A program made the position numbers and the translations under genes. Below the pieces are notes generated by a model that was not told the origin of the DNA, did not search any database, and worked only from the letters and a program-made list of their open reading frames with translations. Shown here piece by piece: positions 24,794 through 32,571 of a stretch of 64,000 bases of DNA. The stretch is from Methylibium sp965279545 (lineage in GTDB: Bacteria; Pseudomonadota; Gammaproteobacteria; Burkholderiales; Burkholderiaceae_C). Positions within the stretch are counted from its first letter, which is position 1. The number at the start of each line of letters is the position of its first letter. The stretch lies in contig NZ_OZ257250.1 in the NCBI RefSeq assembly GCF_965279545.1, positions 1,054,001 through 1,118,000 of the forward strand, written 5' to 3'.

Positions 24794-25539
24794 TGGGAGG
24801 CTCCGAGGGCGGAGACGGCAGGCTCGTCCTGGTGCACGTGCAGACCGCATTCCTTGGCGGCTTCGTCCTCCCACCACCAGCGTCCGGCGCGGAAGGGTTC
24901 GCCGACGGCGATGGCGCGGGTGCACGGTGCACAGCCGATGCTGGGCATGAACTGGTCGTGCAGCGGGTTGTAGGGCACCTGGTTCTGGTCGATGTAGTGC
25001 CACACGTCGGCCCAGCTCCAGTCGGCCAGCGCGTTGAGCTTCAGGCGGCCGGCGTCGTCATGGTCGCGGAAAGGCACTTCGCCGCGCGCGTCGGACTGCT
25101 CGCGGCGCAGGCCGGTGACCCAGGCACTGCGTTGGCCAAGCATGCGCGACAGGGGCTCGAGCTTGCGGATGCCGCAGCAGCCCTTGCGCAGCGCAATGCT
25201 CTTGTACATCGGCTCCTCGCCATGGCTGCGCACGAATTCGATCACGGCGTCGTGCTGCGGACGGTAGACCTCGACCGCCAGGCCGTAGTGCTGCTCGATG
25301 CGGTCGATCAGCGCCACCGTCTCGGCGTGCAGCTTGCCGGTCTCGAGCGTGCCGATCGCGATCGGCAGCGCATGGCGGGCGACCAGGTCCGTGATCACCA
25401 TGTCTTCCGCACCAAGGCTGGTGGCCTGCACGATGCGGCCTGCGTGCTCCGCCGCGGCGCTGCGCAGCAACTCGACCGTGTGCGCGACGCGGCTGTCGAA
25501 GCCGTCGGTGGCCCGGGCGTAGAGAGCGATCGCGCTCAT
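24790..25539 (-). CDS. cysH: Phosphoadenylyl/adenylyl-sulfate reductase CysH
   Basis: The 249-residue protein reduces APS or PAPS to sulfite. The cysteine pairs CCGIRKLEPL (about 139-140) and CAPCTRAI (about 221-224) are those that bind a [4Fe-4S] cluster in APS-type reductases, so APS is the likely substrate. This agrees with the absence of a cysC kinase in the operon. Other conserved parts are TSLGAEDMVITD and WVTGLRREQS. It overlaps both neighbours (cysD and the DUF934 gene) by 4 bp. Confidence 0.93.
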   Translation of the reverse strand: MSAIALYARATDGFDSRVAHTVELLRSAAAEHAGRIVQATSLGAEDMVITDLVARHALPIAIGTLETGKLHAETVALIDRIEQHYGLAVEVYRPQHDAVIEFVRSHGEEPMYKSIALRKGCCGIRKLEPLSRMLGQRSAWVTGLRREQSDARGEVPFRDHDDAGRLKLNALADWSWADVWHYIDQNQVPYNPLHDQFMPSIGCAPCTRAIAVGEPFRAGRWWWEDEAAKECGLHVHQDEPAVSALGASQ

Positions 25540-26084
25540 ATCGCGGCCCCCTGGCTCACGAACTCGCGCGCCGGCTCCTTGGCCAAGGCCTCGATGGCGT
25601 CCGGCGTCAGCGCGAACAGCGGGTGGTTGTCTCGCGCGTCGCCCTGGTAGTGACCGCGGAAGAAACCGAGCGCCCGCTGGGCCACCTCGATCGACTGGTC
25701 GGCGCGCAGCGCCACTGCGTCGAAGCCGGTGCGCGCGAGCAGGGGCATCATGTCCACCAGCACGTCGCCGGTGGCGCGCACCTCGCCCTTGAAGCGATAG
25801 CGCGAGCGCAGCAGCCGCGCCTGGCTGTAGGCGCGGCCGTCGACCCATTTCGGGAAGTGCAGTGCGATCAGCGCGAGCCGGGGCAGGTCGCTCTCGAGCG
25901 ACTCGACGTCGGCGTCGTTGGGCAGGACCACGCCGACCGGCAGGTCAGCGGGCCACAGGCTGCGCACGCTGTGCCACTGCAGCAGCGTCAGCAGGCGATG
26001 GGCCGCGGGCGTGATCGTGACTATCGGCCCGTCTTCGCCGCCGACGGTGTGCCAGGTGTCATGGTGGATGTCGATGAACTTCAT
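25536..26084 (-). CDS. DUF934 protein of the sulfate-reduction operon
   Basis: The 182-residue protein belongs to the DUF934 family, almost always found next to cysI and cysH in proteobacteria. Recognisable parts are a VGVVLPNDADVESL segment and the block FPKWVDGRAYSQARLLR, ending at RALGFFRGHYQGD. No cofactor motif is visible. It is thought to assist sulfite reductase, but its biochemical role is unproven. It overlaps cysI upstream and cysH downstream by 4 bp each, so stoichiometric production is likely. Confidence 0.88.
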   Translation of the reverse strand: MKFIDIHHDTWHTVGGEDGPIVTITPAAHRLLTLLQWHSVRSLWPADLPVGVVLPNDADVESLESDLPRLALIALHFPKWVDGRAYSQARLLRSRYRFKGEVRATGDVLVDMMPLLARTGFDAVALRADQSIEVAQRALGFFRGHYQGDARDNHPLFALTPDAIEALAKEPAREFVSQGAAI

Positions 26085-27790
26085 GCGGCCACCTTCGCGG
26101 TGCTGCGTCGCACTGCATTGGCGGCGCTCTTGAACGGGTCGAGGCCGATGCGCCGGACCGTGTCGATGAAACGCTCGTTGGCCGCCCGCTGGCCGCGGTA
26201 GGTCTCGATCACCGCTTCGATGGCATCGACCACCTCGTCGGCCGCGAACGACGGGCCGATCACCTTGCCGGGCACGGCCGAAGCCAGCCCGCCGCTCAGC
26301 GTCGAGCCGTCCGAGCCGCCCAGCGAGACCTGGTACCACTCCATGCCGTCCTTGTCGACGCCGAGGATGCCGATGTGGCCGCTGTGGTGGTGGCCGCAGG
26401 AGTTGATGCAGCCGCTGATGTGCAGGTCGATGTCGCCGATGTCGTAGAGCTCGTCGATGTCCTCGAAGCGCTCGGTGATCTGCGCGGCGACCGGGATCGA
26501 TCGTGCGTTGGCGAGCGCGCAGAAGTCGCCGCCGGGGCAGGCGATCATGTCGCTCAGCAGGCCGATGTTGGGCGTCGCGTAGCCGGCGTCGCGAGCGGCT
26601 TGCCACAGGGCATACAGGTCTTCTTCGCGGACCCAGGGCAGCAGCAGGTTCTGGTCGTGGGTGACCCGCGCTTCGCCGCTCGAATAGCGGTCGGCGAGAT
26701 CGGCGGCCAGGTCGAATTGCCGGTCGGTCGCGTCGCCGGGCGCCTGGCCGGCCCGCTTGACCGACAGCGTCACCGCACGGTAGCCGCCGAGGCGGTGGCC
26801 ATGCACGTTGCGCTCGAGCCACTTGCGGTAGGCGAGCGGCGCGTCGGCCGGTGCGCCGTCACCGGTGCTCTCGTGCGCGGCCACGCCCTGCGGCAGGCGG
26901 AAGCAGGCGGCCACACGGTCCAGTTCGGCCTGCGGGATCAACTGGGCGTCGCCGTCGACGTCGCGGTTCAGGATGGCGTCGAATTCCCGGGCCACCTGCT
27001 CGATGAAGCGCTCGCCCTCGGCCTTGACCAGGATCTTGATGCGCGCCTTGTACATGTTGTCGCGCCGGCCGTAGCGGTTGTAGACGCGCACGATCGCTTC
27101 GATGAACACGAGGATCTGCTGCCACGGCAGGAACTCGCGGATCACCGTGCCCGGGATCGGCGTGCGCCCCATGCCGCCGCCGACCAGCACGCGAAAGCCC
27201 ACCTCGCCAGCGTCGTTCTCGTGCAGGTGCAGGCCGATGTCGTGCCAGGCGGTCGCGGCGCGGTCTTCGACAGCGCCGGTGACGGCGATCTTGAACTTGC
27301 GCGGCAGGAAGGCGAACTCCGGGTGCAGCGTGGTCCACTGCCGCAGGATCTCACAGTAGGGCCGCGGGTCGACCAGCTCGTCCGGCGCCACGCCGGCCAG
27401 CGCGTCACTGGTCGTGTTGCGGATGCAGTTGCCGCTGGTCTGGATGCCGTGCAGGTCGACCTCGGCCAGCAGGTCCATCACGTCGGCGCTCTTGTCGAGC
27501 GGGATCCAGTTGAACTGGACGTTCTGGCGGGTCGTGAAGTGCGCGTAGCCGCGGTCGTGTTCGCGGCCGATCTTCGCCAGTTGACGCAGCTGGCGGCTGT
27601 TCAGCTCTCCGTAGGGCACCGCCACGCGCAGCATCGGCGCATGGCGCTGGATGTACCAGCCGTTCTGCAGGCGCAGGGGGCGGAATTCATCGTCACCCAG
27701 CGTGCCGGCGAGGTTGCGCTCGAGCTGGTCTCGGTACTGCGCGGCGCGCTGGTGCACGAAAGCGCGATCGAAATGGGTGTATTGGTACAT
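26081..27790 (-). CDS. cysI: Sulfite reductase hemoprotein (CysI, nitrite/sulfite reductase family)
   Basis: The 569-residue siroheme/[4Fe-4S] enzyme reduces sulfite to sulfide with six electrons. The cluster-siroheme cysteines are in ACPGGDFCALA (about 416-423) and SGCINSCGHHHSG (about 457-463). Substrate-side arginines occur in FTTRQNVQFNW and TSGNCIRNTT. No cysJ flavoprotein gene is nearby, so electrons probably come from ferredoxin. FdxA and its reductase lie downstream on the same strand. The gene follows the TauE/SafE gene by 22 bp and overlaps DUF934. Confidence 0.93.
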   Translation of the reverse strand: MYQYTHFDRAFVHQRAAQYRDQLERNLAGTLGDDEFRPLRLQNGWYIQRHAPMLRVAVPYGELNSRQLRQLAKIGREHDRGYAHFTTRQNVQFNWIPLDKSADVMDLLAEVDLHGIQTSGNCIRNTTSDALAGVAPDELVDPRPYCEILRQWTTLHPEFAFLPRKFKIAVTGAVEDRAATAWHDIGLHLHENDAGEVGFRVLVGGGMGRTPIPGTVIREFLPWQQILVFIEAIVRVYNRYGRRDNMYKARIKILVKAEGERFIEQVAREFDAILNRDVDGDAQLIPQAELDRVAACFRLPQGVAAHESTGDGAPADAPLAYRKWLERNVHGHRLGGYRAVTLSVKRAGQAPGDATDRQFDLAADLADRYSSGEARVTHDQNLLLPWVREEDLYALWQAARDAGYATPNIGLLSDMIACPGGDFCALANARSIPVAAQITERFEDIDELYDIGDIDLHISGCINSCGHHHSGHIGILGVDKDGMEWYQVSLGGSDGSTLSGGLASAVPGKVIGPSFAADEVVDAIEAVIETYRGQRAANERFIDTVRRIGLDPFKSAANAVRRSTAKVAA

Positions 27791-27812
27791 CGCTCGTCTG
27801 TCAAACCATCAA

Positions 27813-28580
27813 TCAGTAAATGACCTTCACGCCCGCGGTCACCAGGGCAGTGCACAGCAGGCCGCGCACCAGTCGCTCGGGCATCTTGCGCGTGAGCTGC
27901 GCACCGATCCAGATGCCGGGGATCGAGCCGGCCAGCAACGCGGCCAGCAGCAGCCAGTCCACGTGGCCCAGCGTTGCATGACCGAGCCCGGCCACCAGGG
28001 TCAGCGGCACCGCGTGGGCGATGTCGGTACCGACCAGGCGGCGCGTCTCGATGCGCGGATGCAGCAACAGGATCAGGGTGGCGCCGATCGCGCCCGCGCC
28101 GATCGAACTCAGTGACACCAGCACGCCCAGCAACACGCCGGAGGCGACCGTCCAGGCGGCCTTGCGCTCTGGCGGCAGCCAGCGCTCCAGCTTCAGCCCG
28201 ACCGTGTGCCAGGCCTGCCGGTAGGCCACGGTCACCGCGGTGATCAGCAGGGCGATGCCGAGGGCCAGCGTCAGCGTGCTGGCCCACGCCTTCGTCACGC
28301 CGGTGGCGTGCATCAGGGCAATCGTCGCCACGGCCGCCGGTATGCTGCCTGCAAGCAGTTGCTTCAGGATGCGGTTGTCGATGTTCTGGTGCCGCCAGTG
28401 CGCCACCGAGCCCGAGATCTTGGTCAGCCCGGCAAACCACAGATCGGTGCCGATCGCCACCGCGGGCGGCAGACCGAACACACCCAGCATCAGCGGCGTC
28501 ATCAGCGAACCGCCGCCCACGCCGGTCATGCCGACAATGGCGCCAACGCCGAAACCGATGAGCACCGCGATCAAGTCCAT
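27813..28580 (-). CDS. TauE/SafE (TSUP) family sulfite/sulfur-anion transporter
   Basis: The 255-residue membrane protein has about eight helices in two repeats. The glycine-rich start GVGAIVGMTGVGGGSLMTP is the family mark and recurs as SLSSIGAGAIGATL in the second half. TSUP proteins move sulfite, sulfoacetate or related anions. Leading the cysI operon, it may import or export sulfur oxyanions. It is the first gene of the operon and is preceded by an inverted-repeat regulatory region. Confidence 0.88.
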   Translation of the reverse strand: MDLIAVLIGFGVGAIVGMTGVGGGSLMTPLMLGVFGLPPAVAIGTDLWFAGLTKISGSVAHWRHQNIDNRILKQLLAGSIPAAVATIALMHATGVTKAWASTLTLALGIALLITAVTVAYRQAWHTVGLKLERWLPPERKAAWTVASGVLLGVLVSLSSIGAGAIGATLILLLHPRIETRRLVGTDIAHAVPLTLVAGLGHATLGHVDWLLLAALLAGSIPGIWIGAQLTRKMPERLVRGLLCTALVTAGVKVIY

Positions 28581-28651
28581 GAGATGTGTTGCGCCGCCGC
28601 AAAAAGCTTGTCAGTGTCGAACTGTAGGGACCGCATGAGCAAATGCGAACA

Positions 28652-28676
28652 ACAGATAAATGAATTGCTTATCTGT
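28652..28676. promoter_or_regulatory. Inverted repeat, candidate CysB-type (LysR) operator of the cys operon
   Basis: ACAGATAA and TTATCTGT form a perfect 8-bp inverted repeat with a 9-bp spacer, AT-rich in an otherwise GC-rich genome. It lies 72-96 bp before the TauE/SafE start and 36-60 bp before the divergent patatin gene. The spacing and dyad resemble LysR-type sites such as those for CysB. The rest of the 131-bp region shows only scattered AT-rich blocks without a firm promoter. Confidence 0.5.
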
Positions 28677-28711
28677 CGGTGGAATAAAGAGCAATCAACA
28701 AAGCCATTTTA

Positions 28712-29635
28712 ATGTCTGACAATCGAGCGATCTGGACCCGCCGCCGTTGCCTGCGTGGCGCGGCCTGTGCTGGCTTGGTTCTGGCCGGCTGTGGCACGAC
28801 CCCCCGGCCGCCGGTGACCGAGGTGCCCACCGCGCCTGCGCTCCCCCAACCCGTGCCCCGTCCTCCCCGCATCGGCCTGGTGCTGGGCGGTGGCGCCGCA
28901 CGGGGCTTCGCGCACATCGGCGTGATCCAGGTGCTGGAAGAACAGGGCATACGCCCGGACCTCGTGGTCGGCACCTCGGCGGGCAGCCTCGTGGCGGCGA
29001 TGTGGGCCTCGGGCAAGAGCGGGGTCGAACTCGGGTCGCTGGCCGACAGCATGGACGAGTCGGCGCTGACCGACTGGATGTACCCCGGTCGCGGCGTCCT
29101 GCGCGGAGAAGGCCTGGCCAGGTATGTGCGCCAGCACACCGAGGGCCGGCAGATCGAGGCGATGAAGATCCCGCTGGGCATCGTCGCCACCGACCTGGGC
29201 AGCGGCGAGGCCATCCTGTTCCGGCGTGGCGATCCCGGCGTTGCCGTGCGGGCGTCCAGTGCGGTGCCGGCCCTGTTCGAGCCGGTCCGGATCGGAACCC
29301 GCGAGTACGTCGACGGCGGGCTGGTGGCGCCGGTGCCGGTGCAGTTTGCCCGGCAGATGGGCGCAGAGCTCGTGATTGCGGTCGACATCTCTGCCGCGAC
29401 CGAGGGTCAACCGACCGGCGACGCGCTCAAGATGCTGCTGCAGACCTTCGCGATCATGGGCCGCAATCTGGGGCAGTACCAGTTGCGGGACGCCGACGTG
29501 GTGATGCGGCCGAAGCTGCAGGGTGTCTCGGGCGCGGACTTCGGCGCTCGCCGGCTGTCCGTGCTCGCCGGACGGGAGGCCGCATTGATGGTGCTGGCCG
29601 ACCTGCGCGCCCGCATCGCTGCGAAGACGCATTGA
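28712..29635 (+). CDS. Patatin-like phospholipase, lipoprotein
   Basis: The 307-residue protein has a signal sequence with a lipobox (LVLAGC, Cys at about 27), then a Pro-rich linker and a patatin domain (about 52-300). The oxyanion loop is GGGAARGFAHIG, the nucleophile Ser is in GTSAGS, and the catalytic Asp is in DGGLVAPVP. It resembles RssA/YlbK-type hydrolases. It is probably anchored to the membrane facing the periplasm and acts on lipids. Arginines before the signal helix may allow Tat export, but this is uncertain. It is monocistronic and divergent from the cys operon. Confidence 0.9.
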   Translation: MSDNRAIWTRRRCLRGAACAGLVLAGCGTTPRPPVTEVPTAPALPQPVPRPPRIGLVLGGGAARGFAHIGVIQVLEEQGIRPDLVVGTSAGSLVAAMWASGKSGVELGSLADSMDESALTDWMYPGRGVLRGEGLARYVRQHTEGRQIEAMKIPLGIVATDLGSGEAILFRRGDPGVAVRASSAVPALFEPVRIGTREYVDGGLVAPVPVQFARQMGAELVIAVDISAATEGQPTGDALKMLLQTFAIMGRNLGQYQLRDADVVMRPKLQGVSGADFGARRLSVLAGREAALMVLADLRARIAAKTH

Positions 29636-29682
29636 AACCATGGCGGCACTTGCACTGCCGCAACGCCAGCCCGGCCGGAAAT

Positions 29683-29710
29683 AAAAACGGCCCGGAACAA
29701 GTCCGGGCCG
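29683..29710 (-). terminator. Intrinsic terminator for the phasin transcript
   Basis: A 9-bp perfect stem, CGGCCCGGA / TCCGGGCCG with loop CTTGT, is followed on the minus strand by TTTTTA. It lies about 155 bp past the phasin stop. The region 29711-29865 between them holds no gene that I can see. Confidence 0.8.
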
Positions 29711-29865
29711 AAAGGTACCTGGAACCAATGTTCGCGGGGTACCGAGGAGACAACCTTACGGGGGGGGAGGCGCCACCAGCAGGGCAGCGTCTCACCGTCA
29801 TCAGATAGAGGGCAGTCTCACGAGTTCAATGCGCCCCACGTAAATATTTGTGAGGCTCGGGTGCT

Positions 29866-30411
29866 TCAGCGACGGGTCTTGGTCGCGGCTTGCGTGGCCT
29901 TGACCGCGTTGGTGTTCAGCGCCTGGAAGTTGGCTTCGGCCACTTCCTGGGCCTGCTTGGCGGCCTTCGTCACGCTCTCGAGCGCGTTGTTGGCCGCGGC
30001 GACAGCCGACTTCACCAGCGCGGCGGCGTTCTCGGTGCCGGCCGGCGCATTCTTGATGGCGGTGTCCACCACGGCCAGGAAGCTCTTCTGTGCTTCGCTG
30101 ATCTTGCTTTCGGCGATCTTGGTCACTTCGGCGTTGGTGCCCGAAGCGATGTCGTAGACGAGGCGGCTGTAGGCGGCGGCCTTCTCGGCTGCCGGCTGCA
30201 ACAGGGTGGCTTGCAGTGCCAACAGCTCTTGCGCGTCCTTGGCCGACAGGCTGGCCTTGGCGTGTTCGGCGGCGTCGCCCAGACCGGACTTCGCGACTTG
30301 CAGGTTCAGCTCGACAAGCTTCTCGACGCCTTCGAAAGCCTTGGTGGTGAGACCGAACAGGGTCTCGAGGTTGGCCTTGTGGGCGGCAATGATTTGTTCG
30401 GCGGTCAGCAT
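29866..30411 (-). CDS. phaP: Phasin (PHA granule-associated protein)
   Basis: The 181-residue, Ala-rich and largely helical protein belongs to the phasin family (MLTAEQIIAAHKANLETLFGLTTKAFEG pattern at the N-terminus). It coats polyhydroxyalkanoate granules and limits their size. The C-terminus ends with an Ala/Lys/Thr-rich stretch (ATQAATKTRR). A strong promoter and dyad lie upstream. PHA storage fits Burkholderiales and the BktB-like thiolase at 54925-56115. Confidence 0.92.
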   Translation of the reverse strand: MLTAEQIIAAHKANLETLFGLTTKAFEGVEKLVELNLQVAKSGLGDAAEHAKASLSAKDAQELLALQATLLQPAAEKAAAYSRLVYDIASGTNAEVTKIAESKISEAQKSFLAVVDTAIKNAPAGTENAAALVKSAVAAANNALESVTKAAKQAQEVAEANFQALNTNAVKATQAATKTRR

Positions 30412-30442
30412 GTTCGGGTCTCCAGAGGTTGCAGGGGGTTAG

Positions 30443-30504
30443 GCTGCAACGTTTGATGCACTGCAGCATGGAAGGAAGTATACGGACGTGGCAGCAGCTT
30501 TCAA
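30443..30504 (-). promoter_or_regulatory. phaP promoter with overlapping GCTGCA dyad
   Basis: On the minus strand TTGAAA (30504-30499), 16 bp, TATACT (30482-30477) is a good sigma-70 promoter. Just downstream, GCTGCA (30467-30462) and TGCAGC (30448-30443) form a dyad. A TTGCTGCAACGC block lies upstream near 30527. GC-rich CTGC/GCAG dyads are the known type of site for the PHA repressor PhaR, so autoregulation by PHA granules is plausible. Confidence 0.5.
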
Positions 30505-30640
30505 GTCTTTTTTGTTGCGTTGCAGCAATCTAGAAGTCTTCCCCTAAGCCACCGCGCCGATGCCCCCGTCTGCCGCGGCGGTTGGGGGGCGGCCGGAGCT
30601 CCGGCATGATCGAGAAGGGCGGGACACAATCCGCGCTCTC

Positions 30641-31609
30641 ATGCACGCCTACTACAGCGACCACTACGTCCTGCCGCTGCCCGAGGGTCACCGATTCCCG
30701 ATGGCGAAGTACCGGATGCTGCGCGACCGCATTGCCGCCGAGTTGCCGGCGGTGCACCTCGCTGCAGCCCCGGCGGCGAGCGACGACGAACTGGCGCGGG
30801 TGCACGACCCGGCCTGGGTGAATGCGGTGGCTGAAGGCGCGCTGAGCGCGGCGCAGCAGCGCGAGATCGGCTTCCCATGGTCCGAGCCCATGGTCGAGCG
30901 TTCGCGCCGCTCGGTCGGTGCGACGATCGAGGCCGCCCGCCGGGCGCTGCAAGAGGGCGTGGCAGCCAACCTCGCCGGCGGCACGCACCATGCCTTCGCC
31001 GACAAGGGGTCGGGCTACTGCGTCTTCAACGACATTGCCGTCGCTGCCCGGCTGATGCAGGCCGAGTGGCAATGCACCCGGCACGTGCTGCTGCGGGTGG
31101 CGGTGATCGATCTCGACGTGCACCAGGGCAACGGCACGGCGGCGATTTTTGCTGACGACCCGACCGTGTTCACGCTGTCGCTGCACGGCGCGAAGAACTT
31201 CCCCTTCCGCAAGGAGGCGAGCGACCTCGACGTCGAGCTGCCCGATGGCTGTCGCGACGCTGCCTACCTGGGCGCGTTGGATGCTGCGCTGGCCACGCTC
31301 TGGGCACGCCATCGGGAGGCGCTGCCGGGCCTGGTGTTCTACCTGGCCGGAGCCGATCCGCACGAAGGCGACCGGCTCGGGCGCCTTCGACTCAGCACGG
31401 CAGGCATGGCCGAGCGCGACCGGCGCGTCTTTGCAGCTTGCACCGAACGCCGCATCCCGGTCGTCGTGACGATGGGTGGCGGCTACGGGGTGAACATCGA
31501 GGACACGGTCGCCGTGCAGCTGGCGACCTACCGCGAGGCGCTCGCCGGCTGGGCGGCCTGGCAGGCGCCGCGCACAGCGTTTGGCGATGTCGCGCCCGGC
31601 CTTCGATAG
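30641..31609 (+). CDS. Histone deacetylase-family (AcuC/class IV-like) deacylase
   Basis: The 322-residue arginase-fold zinc hydrolase has GGTHHAFADKGSGYCVFND with the catalytic His pair, and DLDVHQGNGT with zinc-binding Asp and His. LAGADPHEGDRLGR supplies the second metal Asp. Bacterial members deacetylate small molecules or acetyl-lysine proteins. The ATG 30641 (MHAYYSDHYVLPL) matches the family N-terminus. A longer in-frame start would add non-conserved residues. The next gene follows by 8 bp. Confidence 0.88.
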   Translation: MHAYYSDHYVLPLPEGHRFPMAKYRMLRDRIAAELPAVHLAAAPAASDDELARVHDPAWVNAVAEGALSAAQQREIGFPWSEPMVERSRRSVGATIEAARRALQEGVAANLAGGTHHAFADKGSGYCVFNDIAVAARLMQAEWQCTRHVLLRVAVIDLDVHQGNGTAAIFADDPTVFTLSLHGAKNFPFRKEASDLDVELPDGCRDAAYLGALDAALATLWARHREALPGLVFYLAGADPHEGDRLGRLRLSTAGMAERDRRVFAACTERRIPVVVTMGGGYGVNIEDTVAVQLATYREALAGWAAWQAPRTAFGDVAPGLR

Positions 31610-31617
31610 TCGTCCGC

Positions 31618-32571
31618 ATGCCCGATCCCTCGTCTTCGGACCGGCGTGCCGCGATGCAGACTTTCGACGCCCCGGCAACCCGGACCCTGCTGCCGGCCGC
31701 GGCGCTGGTCAGTGCCGTGGCTGCCGCGATGCGCGCGCGCCGGGCCGGCAAGATCACGGCGCCCGAGCGGCTGACACTGTCGCTGCCGGGTGGTGGCCGC
31801 TATTTGGTGATGCCGGCGGCCGACGACGAGCTGGCCATCACGAAGCTGGTGGCCGTGCATCCGGCCAATCCGGCCCGCGGTCTGCCGACGATCCATGCCC
31901 AGCTCGTCGTCGCCGATGCACGCGACGGGCGCGCCCTGATGCTGCTGGACGGCCCGACGGTCACCGCGCGCCGCACCGCGGCCGTTACCGCGCTGGGCCT
32001 GCGCGTGCTGGGCGCGTCGCCGGTCCGTTCGGTGGCGCTGCTGGGCACCGGCGCACAGGCGCTGGAGCATGCGCGGCTGCTGGCTGAACTGGGCGAGGTG
32101 AGTGCGCTGCACCTCGTCGGGCGCACGAGGGCACAGGCCGAGGCATGTGCCGAGGCGCTCGGCGCCGAGCTGGGCGGTGTCACCTTGACGGCACACGCCA
32201 CGCTGGCCGGTGCGCTCGACGCGGCACAGGCGGTCGTCACGCTGACCACCAGCCTGCGGCCGGTGCTGCCCGAGCACCTGCCTGCCGCGCTGCTCGTCGT
32301 CGGCGTCGGTGCATTCACGCCGCAGATGGCCGAGTTGCCGCCCGCGCTGCTGCGCTCCCGGCGCGTGATCGTCGATGCGCTCGAGGGTGCGCGCAGCGAG
32401 GCGGGCGATCTGATCCAGGCGGCGATCGACTGGTCGCAGGTCAGCGAACTGGTGGACCATCTCGATGAGCCGGCGCCGGCGGGGGCGGCACCGGTGTTCA
32501 AGACCGTGGGCCAGGCCGCGTGGGACCTGGCCGCCGCCCACGTCGCGCACCGTATGCTCGCGACCTCATGA
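31618..32571 (+). CDS. Ornithine cyclodeaminase/mu-crystallin family protein (probable pyrroline-2-carboxylate reductase)
   Basis: The 317-residue protein has a Rossmann domain with the motif VALLGTGAQALEHARLL (about 140-156). It also has HLVGRTRAQAEACAEAL and a final VFKTVGQAAWDLAAA, all typical of the family. Members reduce cyclic imino acids or deaminate ornithine/lysine-derived substrates using NAD(P)H. The start could be ATG 31618 or ATG 31654 (MQTFDAP). Its stop overlaps the next gene (ATGA). Confidence 0.8.
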   Translation: MPDPSSSDRRAAMQTFDAPATRTLLPAAALVSAVAAAMRARRAGKITAPERLTLSLPGGGRYLVMPAADDELAITKLVAVHPANPARGLPTIHAQLVVADARDGRALMLLDGPTVTARRTAAVTALGLRVLGASPVRSVALLGTGAQALEHARLLAELGEVSALHLVGRTRAQAEACAEALGAELGGVTLTAHATLAGALDAAQAVVTLTTSLRPVLPEHLPAALLVVGVGAFTPQMAELPPALLRSRRVIVDALEGARSEAGDLIQAAIDWSQVSELVDHLDEPAPAGAAPVFKTVGQAAWDLAAAHVAHRMLATS

